64,000 nt of DNA from Actinomadura cremea (GTDB lineage: Bacteria; Actinomycetota; Actinomycetes; Streptosporangiales; Streptosporangiaceae), in assembly GCF_014648495.1 (NCBI RefSeq), contig NZ_BMRF01000015.1:124001-188000 (forward strand), given 5' to 3'. Positions 43,025 through 51,893 of the stretch are shown piece after piece; the stretch's first letter is position 1, and each line of letters starts with the position of its first letter. A program made the translations under genes and the position numbers. The notes under the pieces were generated by a model, which was not told where the DNA came from, searched no databases, and worked only from the letters and a program-made list of their open reading frames with translations.

Positions 43025-43783
43025 TCAACGGGCCGGCTCCAGCGGAGTCGCCTGCAGCTCGGCGAGCCGTCCGGGCGTCGCGGCGGTGGCGTCCCAGTGC
43101 AGGGTCGCCAGGGTGGCGGGCACCGCCGCGGCGTCCGCGTCGTTCCACAGGACGAGCGGCAGGTCGCGGGCGGCGGCGAGTTCGCGGACGTCGTTCAGCG
43201 CGCGGTCGCGGTCGTACATGCCCGGGACGCCCAGGTACGCCCAGGGTTCGCCGGGTTCACCGGCGGCGGCGTCGACGACGAGCATGTCGGCGTCCGCGGT
43301 GTCCAGCGCGATCGCGGCGTCGTGCGGGTACAGCCGGATCACCTTGGCGTGCGCAGCAAGGGTCTCCGCCGCGCGCGCGCCGAGGACGCCCGCGACGACG
43401 ATGCCCTCGTAGGGTGCGGCGACGAGCAGCCGGTCCTCGCTGCGGGTCACCGGATCGAGCTGCACCCGCCCGGAGTCGGTCGTCTTCGGCGCCGCCACCG
43501 GGGCGCTGCGCTTGCGCCACAGCTGGTACAGCTCCTTGGGCAGCCGGGTGCCGCGCCGCTTGGGACTGCGGGCGGCACCGGCGACGAGCCGGCCGAACTG
43601 CACGGTCGTCGAGGCTTCGAGGGCGGCGAGCCGCCGCTCCAGCTCCTGGACGCGGGCCTCCCGCTCGCGCAGCATCGCGCGCATCCGCGCGGCCTGCTGC
43701 TTCGCCTTGGCGCCGTCCTTGGCGGCCCGGGCGTTCGCGGCGGCCCGGGGGTCGTCCCCGCCGCGCGGGATCGGATCACTCAC
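43025..43783 (-). CDS. Coiled-coil protein of the wall-polymer cluster, unknown function
   Basis: 252 residues. An N-terminal charged region is followed by a coiled coil (about residues 20-58, RAMLREREARVQELERRLAA), a basic linker (SPKRRGTRLPKELYQLWRKR) and an alpha/beta domain with Rossmann-like strands (LLVAAPYEGIVVAGVLG; ADMLVVDAAAGEPGE; LPLVLWNDADA). The coiled coil plus linker resembles that found at the head of some actinobacterial glycosyltransferases. No catalytic motif is complete. GTG 43783 overlaps the wecB stop by eight bases; its stop is 11 bases from the next start. Confidence 0.65.
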   Translation of the reverse strand: MSDPIPRGGDDPRAAANARAAKDGAKAKQQAARMRAMLREREARVQELERRLAALEASTTVQFGRLVAGAARSPKRRGTRLPKELYQLWRKRSAPVAAPKTTDSGRVQLDPVTRSEDRLLVAAPYEGIVVAGVLGARAAETLAAHAKVIRLYPHDAAIALDTADADMLVVDAAAGEPGEPWAYLGVPGMYDRDRALNDVRELAAARDLPLVLWNDADAAAVPATLATLHWDATAATPGRLAELQATPLEPAR

Positions 43784-44903
43784 CGATGAACTCCATGATC
43801 ACGTCTGCGATGCGGGGGCCGGCCGCGCCGTCCCACAGCGGTGGCCTCCGCGCGTCGTCGTCCCGTCCGGCGGCGCCGGTTCCGGCACCGGCCTCGGCAC
43901 CCGCCTCGGCCGCCGCCTCCAGGACCTTGCGCACCTGCGGCACCAGCTCCTCGAACGTGACGAGGCGGTTGGTGCCGTGGGTGATGGTGATGGGCCGCTC
44001 GGTGTTGGGCCGGACCGTCAGGCACGGCACACCGAGGATCGTGGTCTCCTCCTGCAGTCCTCCCGAGTCGGTGATGACCGCGGCGGCCCCGCGCACCGCC
44101 CCGATGAAGTCGGTGTACCCGAGCGGCTCCAGGACGTGGACGCCGTCGTGGTCGTCGAGCCCGGCGGCCATCAGGTTGGCGCGGCCGCGCGGGTGCACCG
44201 GGATGACCAGGTCGGCGAGGTCGGCGATGCCGTGCAGCCGCCGGACGAGGTCGGCGGCGGTGTCGGCCGCGTCCACGTTCGCGGGCCGGTGCATCGTCGC
44301 GAGGACGTACCGGTCCGGGAGCCCGTGCTCCGCGCGGACCCGTCCGGTGTCGAAGGCGTCCAGGTTCGCCAGCAGCGTGTCGATCATCGGGTTGCCGACC
44401 AGGTGCGCCCGCTCGACCGGGACGCCCTCGTTCGCCAGGTGCCCGATCCCCTCCGGGCTCGTGACCAGGCAGATGTCGGAGAGCTGGTCGGTGAGCCGGC
44501 GGTTGACCTCCTCGGGCATCGTCATGTCGAAGCTGCGCAGCCCGGCCTCCACATGGGCGACCGGGATGTGCAGCTTGGCCGCGACGAGGGCGGCGGCGAT
44601 GGTCGAGTTCACGTCGCCGTACACGATGACGACCGAGGGTGAACGGCTCGTGAACTCCTGCTCGAGCCCGGTCATCAGCGCGGCCGTCTGCGCCGCGTGC
44701 GAGCCGGAGCCGACGCCGAGGTTGACGTCGGGCTCGGGAAGGCCGAGCTCGTCGAAGAAGACCTCCGACATGCGGGCGTCGTAGTGCTGCCCGGTGTGGA
44801 CGACCGTCTGCTCGGCGCCCGCGGCCTGCAGGGCCCGGATCACCGGTGCGGCCTTGACGAAGTTCGGCCGCGCCCCGAGGACGTGCACGATGGGTGCCAA
44901 CAC
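43776..44903 (-). CDS. wecB: UDP-N-acetylglucosamine 2-epimerase (non-hydrolysing)
   Basis: 375 residues. Converts UDP-GlcNAc to UDP-ManNAc in the cytoplasm. Family blocks are complete: HVLGARPNFVKAAPVI, VHTGQHYDARMSEVFFDELGLPEP, VYGDVNSTIAAAL, HVEAGLRSFDMTMPEEVNR, and ITDSGGLQEETTILGVPCLTVR with NTERPIT. An Ala/Glu-rich insert near residue 340 is unusual and probably a loop. GTG 44903 is chosen because AGAAGGGA lies 5-6 bases upstream; ATG 44921 is in frame. With WecC at 46478 it completes synthesis of UDP-ManNAc uronic acid. Confidence 0.92.
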   Translation of the reverse strand: MLAPIVHVLGARPNFVKAAPVIRALQAAGAEQTVVHTGQHYDARMSEVFFDELGLPEPDVNLGVGSGSHAAQTAALMTGLEQEFTSRSPSVVIVYGDVNSTIAAALVAAKLHIPVAHVEAGLRSFDMTMPEEVNRRLTDQLSDICLVTSPEGIGHLANEGVPVERAHLVGNPMIDTLLANLDAFDTGRVRAEHGLPDRYVLATMHRPANVDAADTAADLVRRLHGIADLADLVIPVHPRGRANLMAAGLDDHDGVHVLEPLGYTDFIGAVRGAAAVITDSGGLQEETTILGVPCLTVRPNTERPITITHGTNRLVTFEELVPQVRKVLEAAAEAGAEAGAGTGAAGRDDDARRPPLWDGAAGPRIADVIMEFIGE

Positions 44904-44945
44904 AATTTCCCTTCTGTTCATCGGGTCTGCCTACGCTTCCCCGCC

Positions 44946-46430
44946 GTGCTGAAAAAATCCGTCTACCTGCCGGGACTCGCCTGGCGGCAGCTCCGCGACG
45001 ACCCGGCGCGCGCGCCCCGGCTCGCCGTCCGGATGCTGGCGCGGGCCACCCCGGGACGGCCGGGCGCGCGGCTCGCGCGCTCCCGGCTCGCCGTCCCGCG
45101 TCCCCGCGTCGCCCGGCGCGAGAACGCCGAGCTGCGCGCGCTGCTCGCGCACGCCCCGAAGCCCCCGCCGGCCGGCCGGGGGGCCGCCCGGTCGGCCGGC
45201 GGGCCCGCACGTCCGGTCTCCCCGTCCGGCGGCGCCGTCCTGCAGTTCGTGACGAACGCCTTGCCGAACACGAACGCCGGCTATACCGTCCGCACGCACC
45301 GCATCGCGCTGGCGCTGCGCGAGCAGGGCCGGGACGTGCACGTCGCGACCCGGCTCGGCTACCCGCTCAGCCAGGGCGTCGGCGACGCCCGGCCCCGCGT
45401 GGACGTCGACGGCGTCGCCTACCACCGGCTGCTGCCGTGGCTGCCGCCCGCGGACCCGGTGCGGGCCGTCGAGCGGGCCGCCGACCTGGCCGGACCGCTC
45501 GCGGACGAGGTGCGTCCGGCCGTCCTGCACGCGGTCAGCAACCACCTGAACGCGGCCGTCGCGCTGGAGCTGCGGCGCCGCCGCGGGCTGCCCGTCGTCT
45601 ACGAGGTGCGGGGTTTCCTGGAGGACTCCTGGCTGTCGCGCGACCCGTCGCACCGCGAGTCCGACGAGTTCTACCGGCTCACGCGGGAGCTGGAGACGCG
45701 GCGGATGGTCGAGGCGGACGCGGTCGTCACGCTCGGCGAGGCGATGCGCGCGGAGATCGCGTCGCGCGGCGTCCCCGCCGAGAAGATCTTCACGGTGCCG
45801 AACGGGGTGGACGAGTCGTTCCTGGAGCCGCTGCCGGACGCGTCCGATCTGCGGGCCGAGCTGGGCATCGGACCGGACGCCTTCGTGGTGGGGCTGACGT
45901 CGTCGTTCTTCGGCTACGAGGGCATCGACACGCTGATCGACGCGGCGGCGCTGCTGCGCGACCGCGGCACGCCCGTCACGCTGCTGCTCGTCGGGGACGG
46001 GCCGGAGCGCGGCGCGCTGGAGCGGCGCGCGGCCGGGCACGGCGTTCACGCCGTGTTCACCGGCCGGGTTCCGATGCGGTCCGTACGCCGCCACCACGCG
46101 CTCCTCGATGTGTTCGCGGTCCCCCGGCGGGCGGACCGGGTCTGCCGACTGGTCACGCCTCTGAAACCGATCGAGGCGATGGCAGGGGGAATCCCCGTTA
46201 TAGCCAGTGATGTCAAGGCTCTTCGCGAAATCGTGGAACCCGGCGTGACGGGGACGTTAACAGTTCCGGAAGACCCGGAAGCATGGGCCGATCAGCTGGA
46301 TGAGCTGGCCTACAGTCCAGAAAGAAGGCGAAAAGTCGGTCAGGCCGCCCGAGAATGGGTACGGACCGAACGCACTTGGCGCGCCGTCGCTTCCGGATAC
46401 CGCGCCACATACGCGTACAGCACCCGATGA
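44946..46430 (+). CDS. GT4-family glycosyltransferase
   Basis: 494 residues. After a basic, Arg/Pro-rich N-terminal region (about 85 residues) comes a GT-B fold: LQFVTNALPNTNAGYTVRTHRIALAL, VVYEVRGFLEDSWLSRD, FTVPNGVDESFLEPL, and CRLVTPLKPIEAMAGGIPVIASDVKALREIVEPG. Start GTG 44946, with TACGCT about 10 bases before it, suggesting a leaderless message divergent from wecB. From about 46135 the base composition drops sharply to under roughly 60 % GC, though the frame stays intact. It lies beside wecB/wecC and may transfer ManNAc-derived sugar. Confidence 0.85.
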   Translation: MLKKSVYLPGLAWRQLRDDPARAPRLAVRMLARATPGRPGARLARSRLAVPRPRVARRENAELRALLAHAPKPPPAGRGAARSAGGPARPVSPSGGAVLQFVTNALPNTNAGYTVRTHRIALALREQGRDVHVATRLGYPLSQGVGDARPRVDVDGVAYHRLLPWLPPADPVRAVERAADLAGPLADEVRPAVLHAVSNHLNAAVALELRRRRGLPVVYEVRGFLEDSWLSRDPSHRESDEFYRLTRELETRRMVEADAVVTLGEAMRAEIASRGVPAEKIFTVPNGVDESFLEPLPDASDLRAELGIGPDAFVVGLTSSFFGYEGIDTLIDAAALLRDRGTPVTLLLVGDGPERGALERRAAGHGVHAVFTGRVPMRSVRRHHALLDVFAVPRRADRVCRLVTPLKPIEAMAGGIPVIASDVKALREIVEPGVTGTLTVPEDPEAWADQLDELAYSPERRRKVGQAAREWVRTERTWRAVASGYRATYAYSTR

Positions 46431-46477
46431 TCGCCTATTCACCCTGAATCCGTGAGTTTCGTGAAGGGAGCCGAGTG

Positions 46478-47740
46478 ATGGATCTGGTTGTCATCGGACT
46501 CGGCTATGTGGGGCTTCCGCTCGTGCGGGAGGCGTGCCGCGCCGGGCTGCGGGTCGGCGGGCTCGACCTGGACGAGCGCGTCGTCACCGGCCTGCTCGAG
46601 GGACGCTCGCACATCGACGACGTCTCGCCCGACGAGGTCGGGGAGATGCTCGCGGCCGGGTTCGTCCCGAGCACCCGCGAGGACGTCCTGGACGGCGCGC
46701 CCACCGTGGTGATCTGCGTCCCGACGCCGCTGTCGCCGGAGGGCGGCCCCGACCTGACGGCCGTGCGCGGCGCGGCCGGCGCCGTCTCCCGGCACCTGGC
46801 GCCGGGAGCGCTCGTCGTGCTGGAGTCGACGACGTACCCGGGCACGACCGAGGAGGTCGTCCGGCCGATCCTGGAGGAGTCCGGCCGGGTCGCCGGGCAG
46901 GACTTCCACCTGGCGTTCTCGCCGGAGCGGATCGACCCGGGCAACCCCGTCTACGGCGTCCGCAACACCCCGAAGATCGTCGGCGGGCTGACGCCGGCGT
47001 GCGCGTCCGCCGCCTCGGCGTTCTACGGCAAGTTCGTGGAGCGGGTCGTGGAGGCCAAGGGCACCCGCGAGGCCGAGATGGCCAAGCTGCTGGAGAACAC
47101 CTACCGGCACGTCAACATCGCGCTGGTCAACGAGATGGCCGTGTTCTGCAACGAGCTGGGCATCGACCTGTGGGACGCCATCGACTGCGCGGCGACCAAG
47201 CCGTTCGGCTTCCAGGCGTTCCGGCCCGGTCCGGGCGTCGGCGGGCACTGCATCCCGATCGACCCGAACTACCTGTCGTACAAGGTCCGCTCGCTCGGCT
47301 ACCCGTTCCGGTTCGTGGAGCTGGCGCAGGAGATCAACGACCGGATGCCCCGGTACGTGGCGGAACGCGCCCAGCAGCTGCTCAACCGGGAGGGCCGGGC
47401 GCTCAAGGGCGCGCGGGTCCTGCTCCTGGGCGTCACCTACAAGGCCGACATCGCCGACCAGCGCGAGTCCCCGGCCCGTCCGGTGGCGCGCCGGCTGGCC
47501 CGGCTGGGCGCCGACCTCGCGTTCCACGACCCGTACGTCACCGGCTGGCGGGTCGACGACGCCGAGGTCCGCGACGCGGGCGACGACCTGCCCGCCGCGC
47601 TCGCGGACGCCGACCTCGTGATCGTCCTGGCCGACCACGCCGACTACGACCCCGGCACGCTGGCGCGGCACGCGCGCCTGCTGTTCGACACGCGCGGGCG
47701 CACCCGCGGCGTCGAGCAGGAGACCGTCGAGCTGCTCTGA
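46478..47740 (+). CDS. wecC: UDP-N-acetyl-D-mannosamine dehydrogenase
   Basis: 420 residues of the UDP-glucose/GDP-mannose dehydrogenase superfamily. The NAD loop is IGLGYVGLPLV at the N-terminus; the central domain has LLENTYRHVNIALVNEMA; the catalytic cysteine is C258 in GVGGHCIPIDPNYLSYK, with YKADIADQRESPA in the UDP-binding domain. It oxidises UDP-ManNAc (from WecB) twice to UDP-ManNAcA, a precursor of teichuronic-acid-like polymers. GAAGGGAG lies upstream of ATG 46478. Epimerase and dehydrogenase flank one glycosyltransferase, so this looks like a three-gene functional set. Confidence 0.92.
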   Translation: MDLVVIGLGYVGLPLVREACRAGLRVGGLDLDERVVTGLLEGRSHIDDVSPDEVGEMLAAGFVPSTREDVLDGAPTVVICVPTPLSPEGGPDLTAVRGAAGAVSRHLAPGALVVLESTTYPGTTEEVVRPILEESGRVAGQDFHLAFSPERIDPGNPVYGVRNTPKIVGGLTPACASAASAFYGKFVERVVEAKGTREAEMAKLLENTYRHVNIALVNEMAVFCNELGIDLWDAIDCAATKPFGFQAFRPGPGVGGHCIPIDPNYLSYKVRSLGYPFRFVELAQEINDRMPRYVAERAQQLLNREGRALKGARVLLLGVTYKADIADQRESPARPVARRLARLGADLAFHDPYVTGWRVDDAEVRDAGDDLPAALADADLVIVLADHADYDPGTLARHARLLFDTRGRTRGVEQETVELL

Positions 47741-47797
47741 CGCCGGACGGACGGACGGCCCCGGGCCCCATACCAGAGATCTGGAATCGCCCGGTGC

Positions 47798-47814
47798 CGT
47801 CCACGCGGTGGACG
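47798..47814 (+). terminator. Small hairpin after wecC
   Basis: CGTCCAC and GTGGACG (47798-47804 and 47808-47814) pair across a 3-base loop, 58 bases beyond the wecC stop, in a 180-base gap that is less GC-rich than its surroundings. Confidence 0.35.
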
Positions 47815-47920
47815 ACGGGAATTCATCCGTCATTTCCATCGCGCTACCAGAATCGGGGGTAGAAGCCGGTTCGGCGGGTTGTTCGGCAGGTTTGGTTCGC
47901 CAGGTTGCGGAGTGAGTGGA

Positions 47921-49045
47921 ATGCGGGTCTGTGTCTGCACGATCGTGCATCATCCGGAAGATGCACGCATTCTGCACCGGCAAATCCGGGCACTATTGGA
48001 TGCCGGTCACGAGGTCACATATATGGCCCCTTTTCGGGCATGCAACGTGGCACCGTGGCGCGAGATCAGCCCCGTGGACGTGCCCCGGGCGACCGGACGG
48101 CACCGGATGAAGGCGATGCGCGCCGCCCGGCGCGCCCTCGCCGACCACGCCTCCTACGCGGACGTGATCCTCCTGCACGACCCCGAACTGCTGATGGCTC
48201 TGCCCCGGCAGGCGCGCGCGCGGACGGTCGTGTGGGACGTCCACGAGGACACCGCGGCCGCGCTCGGCATGAAGGGCTGGCTGCCCGCGCCCGTGCGGCC
48301 CCTCCTGCGTCCGGCCGTCCGGTGGCTGGAGCGGCGCGGCGAACGGCGGCACCGGCTGCTGCTCGCCGAGGAGGGCTACCGCGCCCGGTTCCGCGACGAC
48401 CACCCCGTCGTCCCCAACACCACCTACGTCTCCGACGAACCGCCCGGCCCGCCCGACGACAACCGCGCGGTCTACGTCGGGCACATCTCGGCGGCGCGCG
48501 GCGCCCACGAGATGATCCAGGCGGCCCGGCTGCTCGCCCCCGAGGGCGTGACCGTCGAACTGATCGGCTCGGCGGACGAGTCGGTGAAGCCCGCGCTGCG
48601 CGCGGCCCAGCGCGAGGACGTCCTGCGCTGGTACGGGTTCGTCCCGAACGACCGGGCGCTGCGGATCGCCGAGGGCGCCATGGTCGGCCTGGCGCTGCTG
48701 CACGACGAGCCGAACTACCGCCACTCGGTCCCCACCAAGATCATCGAGTACATGGCGCGGGGCGTGCCGGTCGTCGCGACCCCGAACCCGCCCGCGGTCG
48801 AGATCGTCGAGCCGGCGGAGTGCGGCTTCATCGTCCCGTTCAACGACCCCGCCGCCGCGGCCGACGCCGTCCTGCGCCTGCGCAAGGACACCGAGCTGCG
48901 CACCGAGTTCGGCCGGCGCGGGCACAAGGCCGCCCGCGAGCAGTTCCACTGGCCCGTGCACGCCGCCCGGTTCGTCGCCCACCTGGAGTCATGGGCGGGA
49001 CACGCGCAGCCGGCGCCGATCATGGAGCACGCGGCGGATCACTGA
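47921..49045 (+). CDS. GT4-family glycosyltransferase
   Basis: 374 residues, GT-B fold. N-terminal MRVCVCTIVHHPEDARILHRQIRALLDAGHEVTYMAP is the pattern of capsule/teichuronic glycosyltransferases; donor domain AVYVGHISAARGAHEMIQAARLL, WYGFVPNDRALRIAEGAMVGLALLHDEPN, PTKIIEYMARGVPVVATPNP with the EX7E pair. ATG 47921 is taken; GGAG lies 9-12 bases upstream. The last 26 bases overlap the convergent propeller gene. Likely part of the ManNAcA set, acceptor unknown. Confidence 0.86.
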   Translation: MRVCVCTIVHHPEDARILHRQIRALLDAGHEVTYMAPFRACNVAPWREISPVDVPRATGRHRMKAMRAARRALADHASYADVILLHDPELLMALPRQARARTVVWDVHEDTAAALGMKGWLPAPVRPLLRPAVRWLERRGERRHRLLLAEEGYRARFRDDHPVVPNTTYVSDEPPGPPDDNRAVYVGHISAARGAHEMIQAARLLAPEGVTVELIGSADESVKPALRAAQREDVLRWYGFVPNDRALRIAEGAMVGLALLHDEPNYRHSVPTKIIEYMARGVPVVATPNPPAVEIVEPAECGFIVPFNDPAAAADAVLRLRKDTELRTEFGRRGHKAAREQFHWPVHAARFVAHLESWAGHAQPAPIMEHAADH

Positions 49046-51131
49046 CCTTCCGCTCCGCCTTCTCCCGCAGCTCGGCCGACCGCTTCGCCTCCGCGGCCCG
49101 CACCTCCCGGTCGCGCTCCTCCAGCCGGGCCGCGACGGCCTTCGCCAGCCGGGCCGCGGCACCGGTCGGGCTGCCCGCCTCCACCACCGCGATCACCCGC
49201 CCCACCCGCACGGCGATCACCCCGGCGGTCGCGCCGATCTCGTACATCTCGTCGCCGCCGAGGTTCTCCCGCCGCCGCACCTGCGCCTGCACGGACTGGA
49301 AGGCGTCCAGCATCTGCGACGCCCCCTCGTCGGTCTCGGCGACCCACCGCACGCTCACCGTCAGCCCCCGCACCGCGGTCGCCCGCTCCCCCTCCTCCGC
49401 GCTCGGCACCCCGGTCGGCGGCGGCGGACTGGTCGGATGCGCACTCGGCCGACCGGAGGACGACGCCCCGGGCGACGCCGCCCCCGAGGCCGACGAGCCC
49501 GGCGAAGGCGTCGCGCCCCCGTCACCGTCCCCGTCGCCGTCCCCGTCGCCCGGTTCGTCGCCCGGTTCGTCGCCCGCGCCCGGAGCGTCCCCGTCGGGCT
49601 TCTCGACGGGCTCGTAGGTGCAGGACACCGGCTCGGGCAGGTCGACCGTCCCGACCTCCGCCTCGGCGGGTTCGGTGACGTACTTCTCCAGCCGCACCCG
49701 CGCGAGGTCCTCGTCCTTCAGCAGCTCGCAGGCGTCCGGCCAGTCGGACACCGGGACGCCGCCGAGTTCGTCGGGTCCGGGCCCGGTGCGGCCGCCGCGC
49801 AGCGCGACCAGCCGGGACTCGCCCGCCGGACGCGGCACGGCCTCGGCGACCGCGACGTAGAGCAGGCCGCCCGCCGCCGCGATCCAGGGCCGCTTGCCGG
49901 GCGCGTCGGGGTCCATCGTGAAGGGGGCGGGCACGGTCGTGGCGCTGCCGTCGGAGGGCGAGACGACGTCGATCCCGGCGGGCAGCAGCAGCTCCGACAG
50001 GCGGGGGCGCAGCGCGTAGACGTCGCCGCCCGCGCGCGCCAGCGCGGTGTAGGACGGCACCTCGCGCGCCCACGCGACGTTCCCGGACGGCACGTCGACC
50101 GCCTCCATGAGCGTGGTGCCCCGTTTCGTCCCGGCCGGGTGGTAGACGACGATGAGCCGCCCCTCCAGGAGGACGCTCGGGCACATGCCGTCGCCGCACA
50201 CCGCGTCGCCGCCCCAGGAGGCGAACTCGCCGCCCTCCTCGTCGAACGCCCGCAGCGCCGTGCCGTCCGAGACGAGCGTGACGCCGTCCAGCATCGTCAC
50301 CTCGGGCGCCTCCTCGGCGCCGAGCACCTCGTCCCAGCCGATGTCGCCGGTCTCCGGGTCGAGGGCGAGCAGCCGGCTGGGGCGGGACTGCCGGGCGCAG
50401 TCGAGGGCGAGCGCGACGAGCGACTCGCGGTCGCCGGACGGCTGCGCGGCGCCCTCGAACAGCCGGCAGCCGTGCCGCACCGGCCGCTGCCACAGCGGTT
50501 CGCCGTTCTCGGCCGACAGCCCGATGAGCGTGCGGCGCTCGTCGTCGGTGGCCAGGACGACCCCGGCGCCGGAGGGGAACCGCAGCGAGGTGCGGGCCAC
50601 CGCCGCGGGGCGCGGGCCCTCGCGCTTCCACAGCAGCGAGCCGGACAGGACGTCGAACCCGACGAGCACCCGGTCGGCGCGGTGCCCGTCCCGCTCGAAG
50701 TAGCCGACGAGCTGCGACCCGGTGGACGTCCAGCCGAGCAGCGACCAGTCGGACCGGCTGTAGCTCCACCGCTTCACGCCGGTGCGGGCGTCCACCACCT
50801 GGACGCCCTGGCCGGAGACGGCGACGACCTGCCCCTTGGCCACGTCGTAGGAGACGGCGTCGTAACCGGCGACCGGCCCCCGGTGGACCCGTGTCGTCCG
50901 TTCCCAGCTCACGGCGAGGGGGCCGGGCGGCGGGCCGACGTCGCCGAGCGGCGAGACGGACTCGCCGGTGACCCTGTGCCGAACCTCCCACCACTCGGCG
51001 TGCAGGACGAACCGGTCGACGAGGACGACGCACAGCGCCACGGCCAGCCCGCCGGCGATGAGCCCGAGCACGATGCGGATCCTGCCCGCGGGCTCCGGCC
51101 GGTCTCCGGGCCGCTGCCGGCTCCCGACCAC
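49020..51131 (-). CDS. Membrane-anchored PQQ-like beta-propeller protein
   Basis: 703 residues. One transmembrane helix (IVLGLIAGGLAVALCVVLVDRFV, about residues 20-42) anchors a large extracytoplasmic part. Residues about 75-470 carry repeated PQQ-like blades (GVQVVDARTGVKRW, LVGFDVLSGSLLWKREG, LIGLSAENGEPLWQR, LLALDPETGDIGWDE). Two cysteines each in HGCRLFEG and CGDGMCPS may form disulfides. A Pro/Ser/Gly/Asp linker with (GD)n repeats follows, then an alpha+beta C-terminal domain (TVSVRWVAETDEGASQMLDAF). No enzyme motif; blades of this kind often scaffold proteins or act in envelope assembly. Expressed divergently from the HD-domain gene. Confidence 0.78.
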   Translation of the reverse strand: MVGSRQRPGDRPEPAGRIRIVLGLIAGGLAVALCVVLVDRFVLHAEWWEVRHRVTGESVSPLGDVGPPPGPLAVSWERTTRVHRGPVAGYDAVSYDVAKGQVVAVSGQGVQVVDARTGVKRWSYSRSDWSLLGWTSTGSQLVGYFERDGHRADRVLVGFDVLSGSLLWKREGPRPAAVARTSLRFPSGAGVVLATDDERRTLIGLSAENGEPLWQRPVRHGCRLFEGAAQPSGDRESLVALALDCARQSRPSRLLALDPETGDIGWDEVLGAEEAPEVTMLDGVTLVSDGTALRAFDEEGGEFASWGGDAVCGDGMCPSVLLEGRLIVVYHPAGTKRGTTLMEAVDVPSGNVAWAREVPSYTALARAGGDVYALRPRLSELLLPAGIDVVSPSDGSATTVPAPFTMDPDAPGKRPWIAAAGGLLYVAVAEAVPRPAGESRLVALRGGRTGPGPDELGGVPVSDWPDACELLKDEDLARVRLEKYVTEPAEAEVGTVDLPEPVSCTYEPVEKPDGDAPGAGDEPGDEPGDGDGDGDGDGGATPSPGSSASGAASPGASSSGRPSAHPTSPPPPTGVPSAEEGERATAVRGLTVSVRWVAETDEGASQMLDAFQSVQAQVRRRENLGGDEMYEIGATAGVIAVRVGRVIAVVEAGSPTGAAARLAKAVAARLEERDREVRAAEAKRSAELREKAERKVSDPPRAP
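49518..49577. repeat. Low-complexity repeat encoding the GDGD/GDEP linker
   Basis: On the plus strand CCGTCC/CCGTCG hexamers followed by GCCCGGTTCGTC repeats encode the acidic (Gly-Asp)n and GDEPGDEP linker of the propeller protein. Slippage-prone coding repeat. Confidence 0.6.
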
Positions 51132-51225
51132 GACCGCGCCGCCTCCCTCCGCTTAAGGTGAACCTCCACCATGCCCTGTCGCGGGGCGCCCGCGCGACAC
51201 GACCGGTACGGAAAGGGAGGAATCC

Positions 51226-51822
51226 ATGGAGGTGTTCGACCGCTGGCGCACCTGGGACGCCGCCCGCGCGGACCTCGCGGAGCACCGTCCCGCGCTCGAC
51301 GCCGACCGCGTCGGACGGGCGGCGCACGCGGCCGTCCGGTGGCACGGCGACCAGACGCGTCCCACCGGCGCACCCTACCTGGAGCATCTCCTCGAGGCGC
51401 TCGAGGTCCTGGTGCGCGGTGCGGGCGAGACCGACCCGGACGTCCTGTGCGCCGCCCTGCTGCACGACGTCGTCGAGGACACGCCCGCCACCGTCGCCGA
51501 GGTCGAGGCCGAGTTCGGGCCGCGGGTCGCCGAACTGGTCGACTGGGTGACCAAGCCCCCGGCCGGGGGCGCGGGACGGCAGGCGAAGCGGGCCGCGCGG
51601 TCGGCGTACCTCCGCCGGCTGCGGGAGGCCCCGCCCGAGGCCGTCCGGGTGAAGCTGGCCGACCGGGTGAGCAACGTGCAGACGCTCGACCGGATGCCGC
51701 CCGACTTCCAGCGCCGCTACTACGCCGAGACCCTCACCTACATCGTGCCGCTCACCGAGGGCGAACCGTGGTTCGCGTCCTGGTACGCGTCGTGGCGGGA
51801 GCGGTACGCGCACCTCCTCTGA
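51226..51822 (+). CDS. HD-domain phosphohydrolase, small alarmone hydrolase type
   Basis: 198 residues. The metal-binding set of RelA/SpoT-type hydrolases is visible: first His in AAVRWHGDQTRPTGAPYLEHLLEAL, HD in ALLHDVVEDTPATVAEVEAEFG with the ED pair typical of (p)ppGpp hydrolases, and the distal Asp in VKLADRVSNVQTLDRMP. No synthetase, TGS or ACT domain follows, so it fits the SAH/Mesh1-like group that removes the 3' pyrophosphate of ppGpp or acts on other nucleotides. AAAGGGAGG precedes ATG 51226 at about 6 bases. It is divergent from the propeller gene. Confidence 0.82.
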   Translation: MEVFDRWRTWDAARADLAEHRPALDADRVGRAAHAAVRWHGDQTRPTGAPYLEHLLEALEVLVRGAGETDPDVLCAALLHDVVEDTPATVAEVEAEFGPRVAELVDWVTKPPAGGAGRQAKRAARSAYLRRLREAPPEAVRVKLADRVSNVQTLDRMPPDFQRRYYAETLTYIVPLTEGEPWFASWYASWRERYAHLL

Positions 51823-51893
51823 CCGGCGGCCGGAGGCCCGTGCCGGGGGGCGTCCCCTCCACGATGGCACGGCGGTGCGGGATGATCTGGGCC

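Noticed and set aside
38667-43412. A 1581-codon plus-strand open frame
   Set aside because: Its product is Arg/Gly/Ala/Pro-rich without domains, and it runs in the wrong frame or antisense over clearly recognisable genes (CDP-alcohol transferase, hydrolase, glycosyltransferase). High GC removes stops in such frames.
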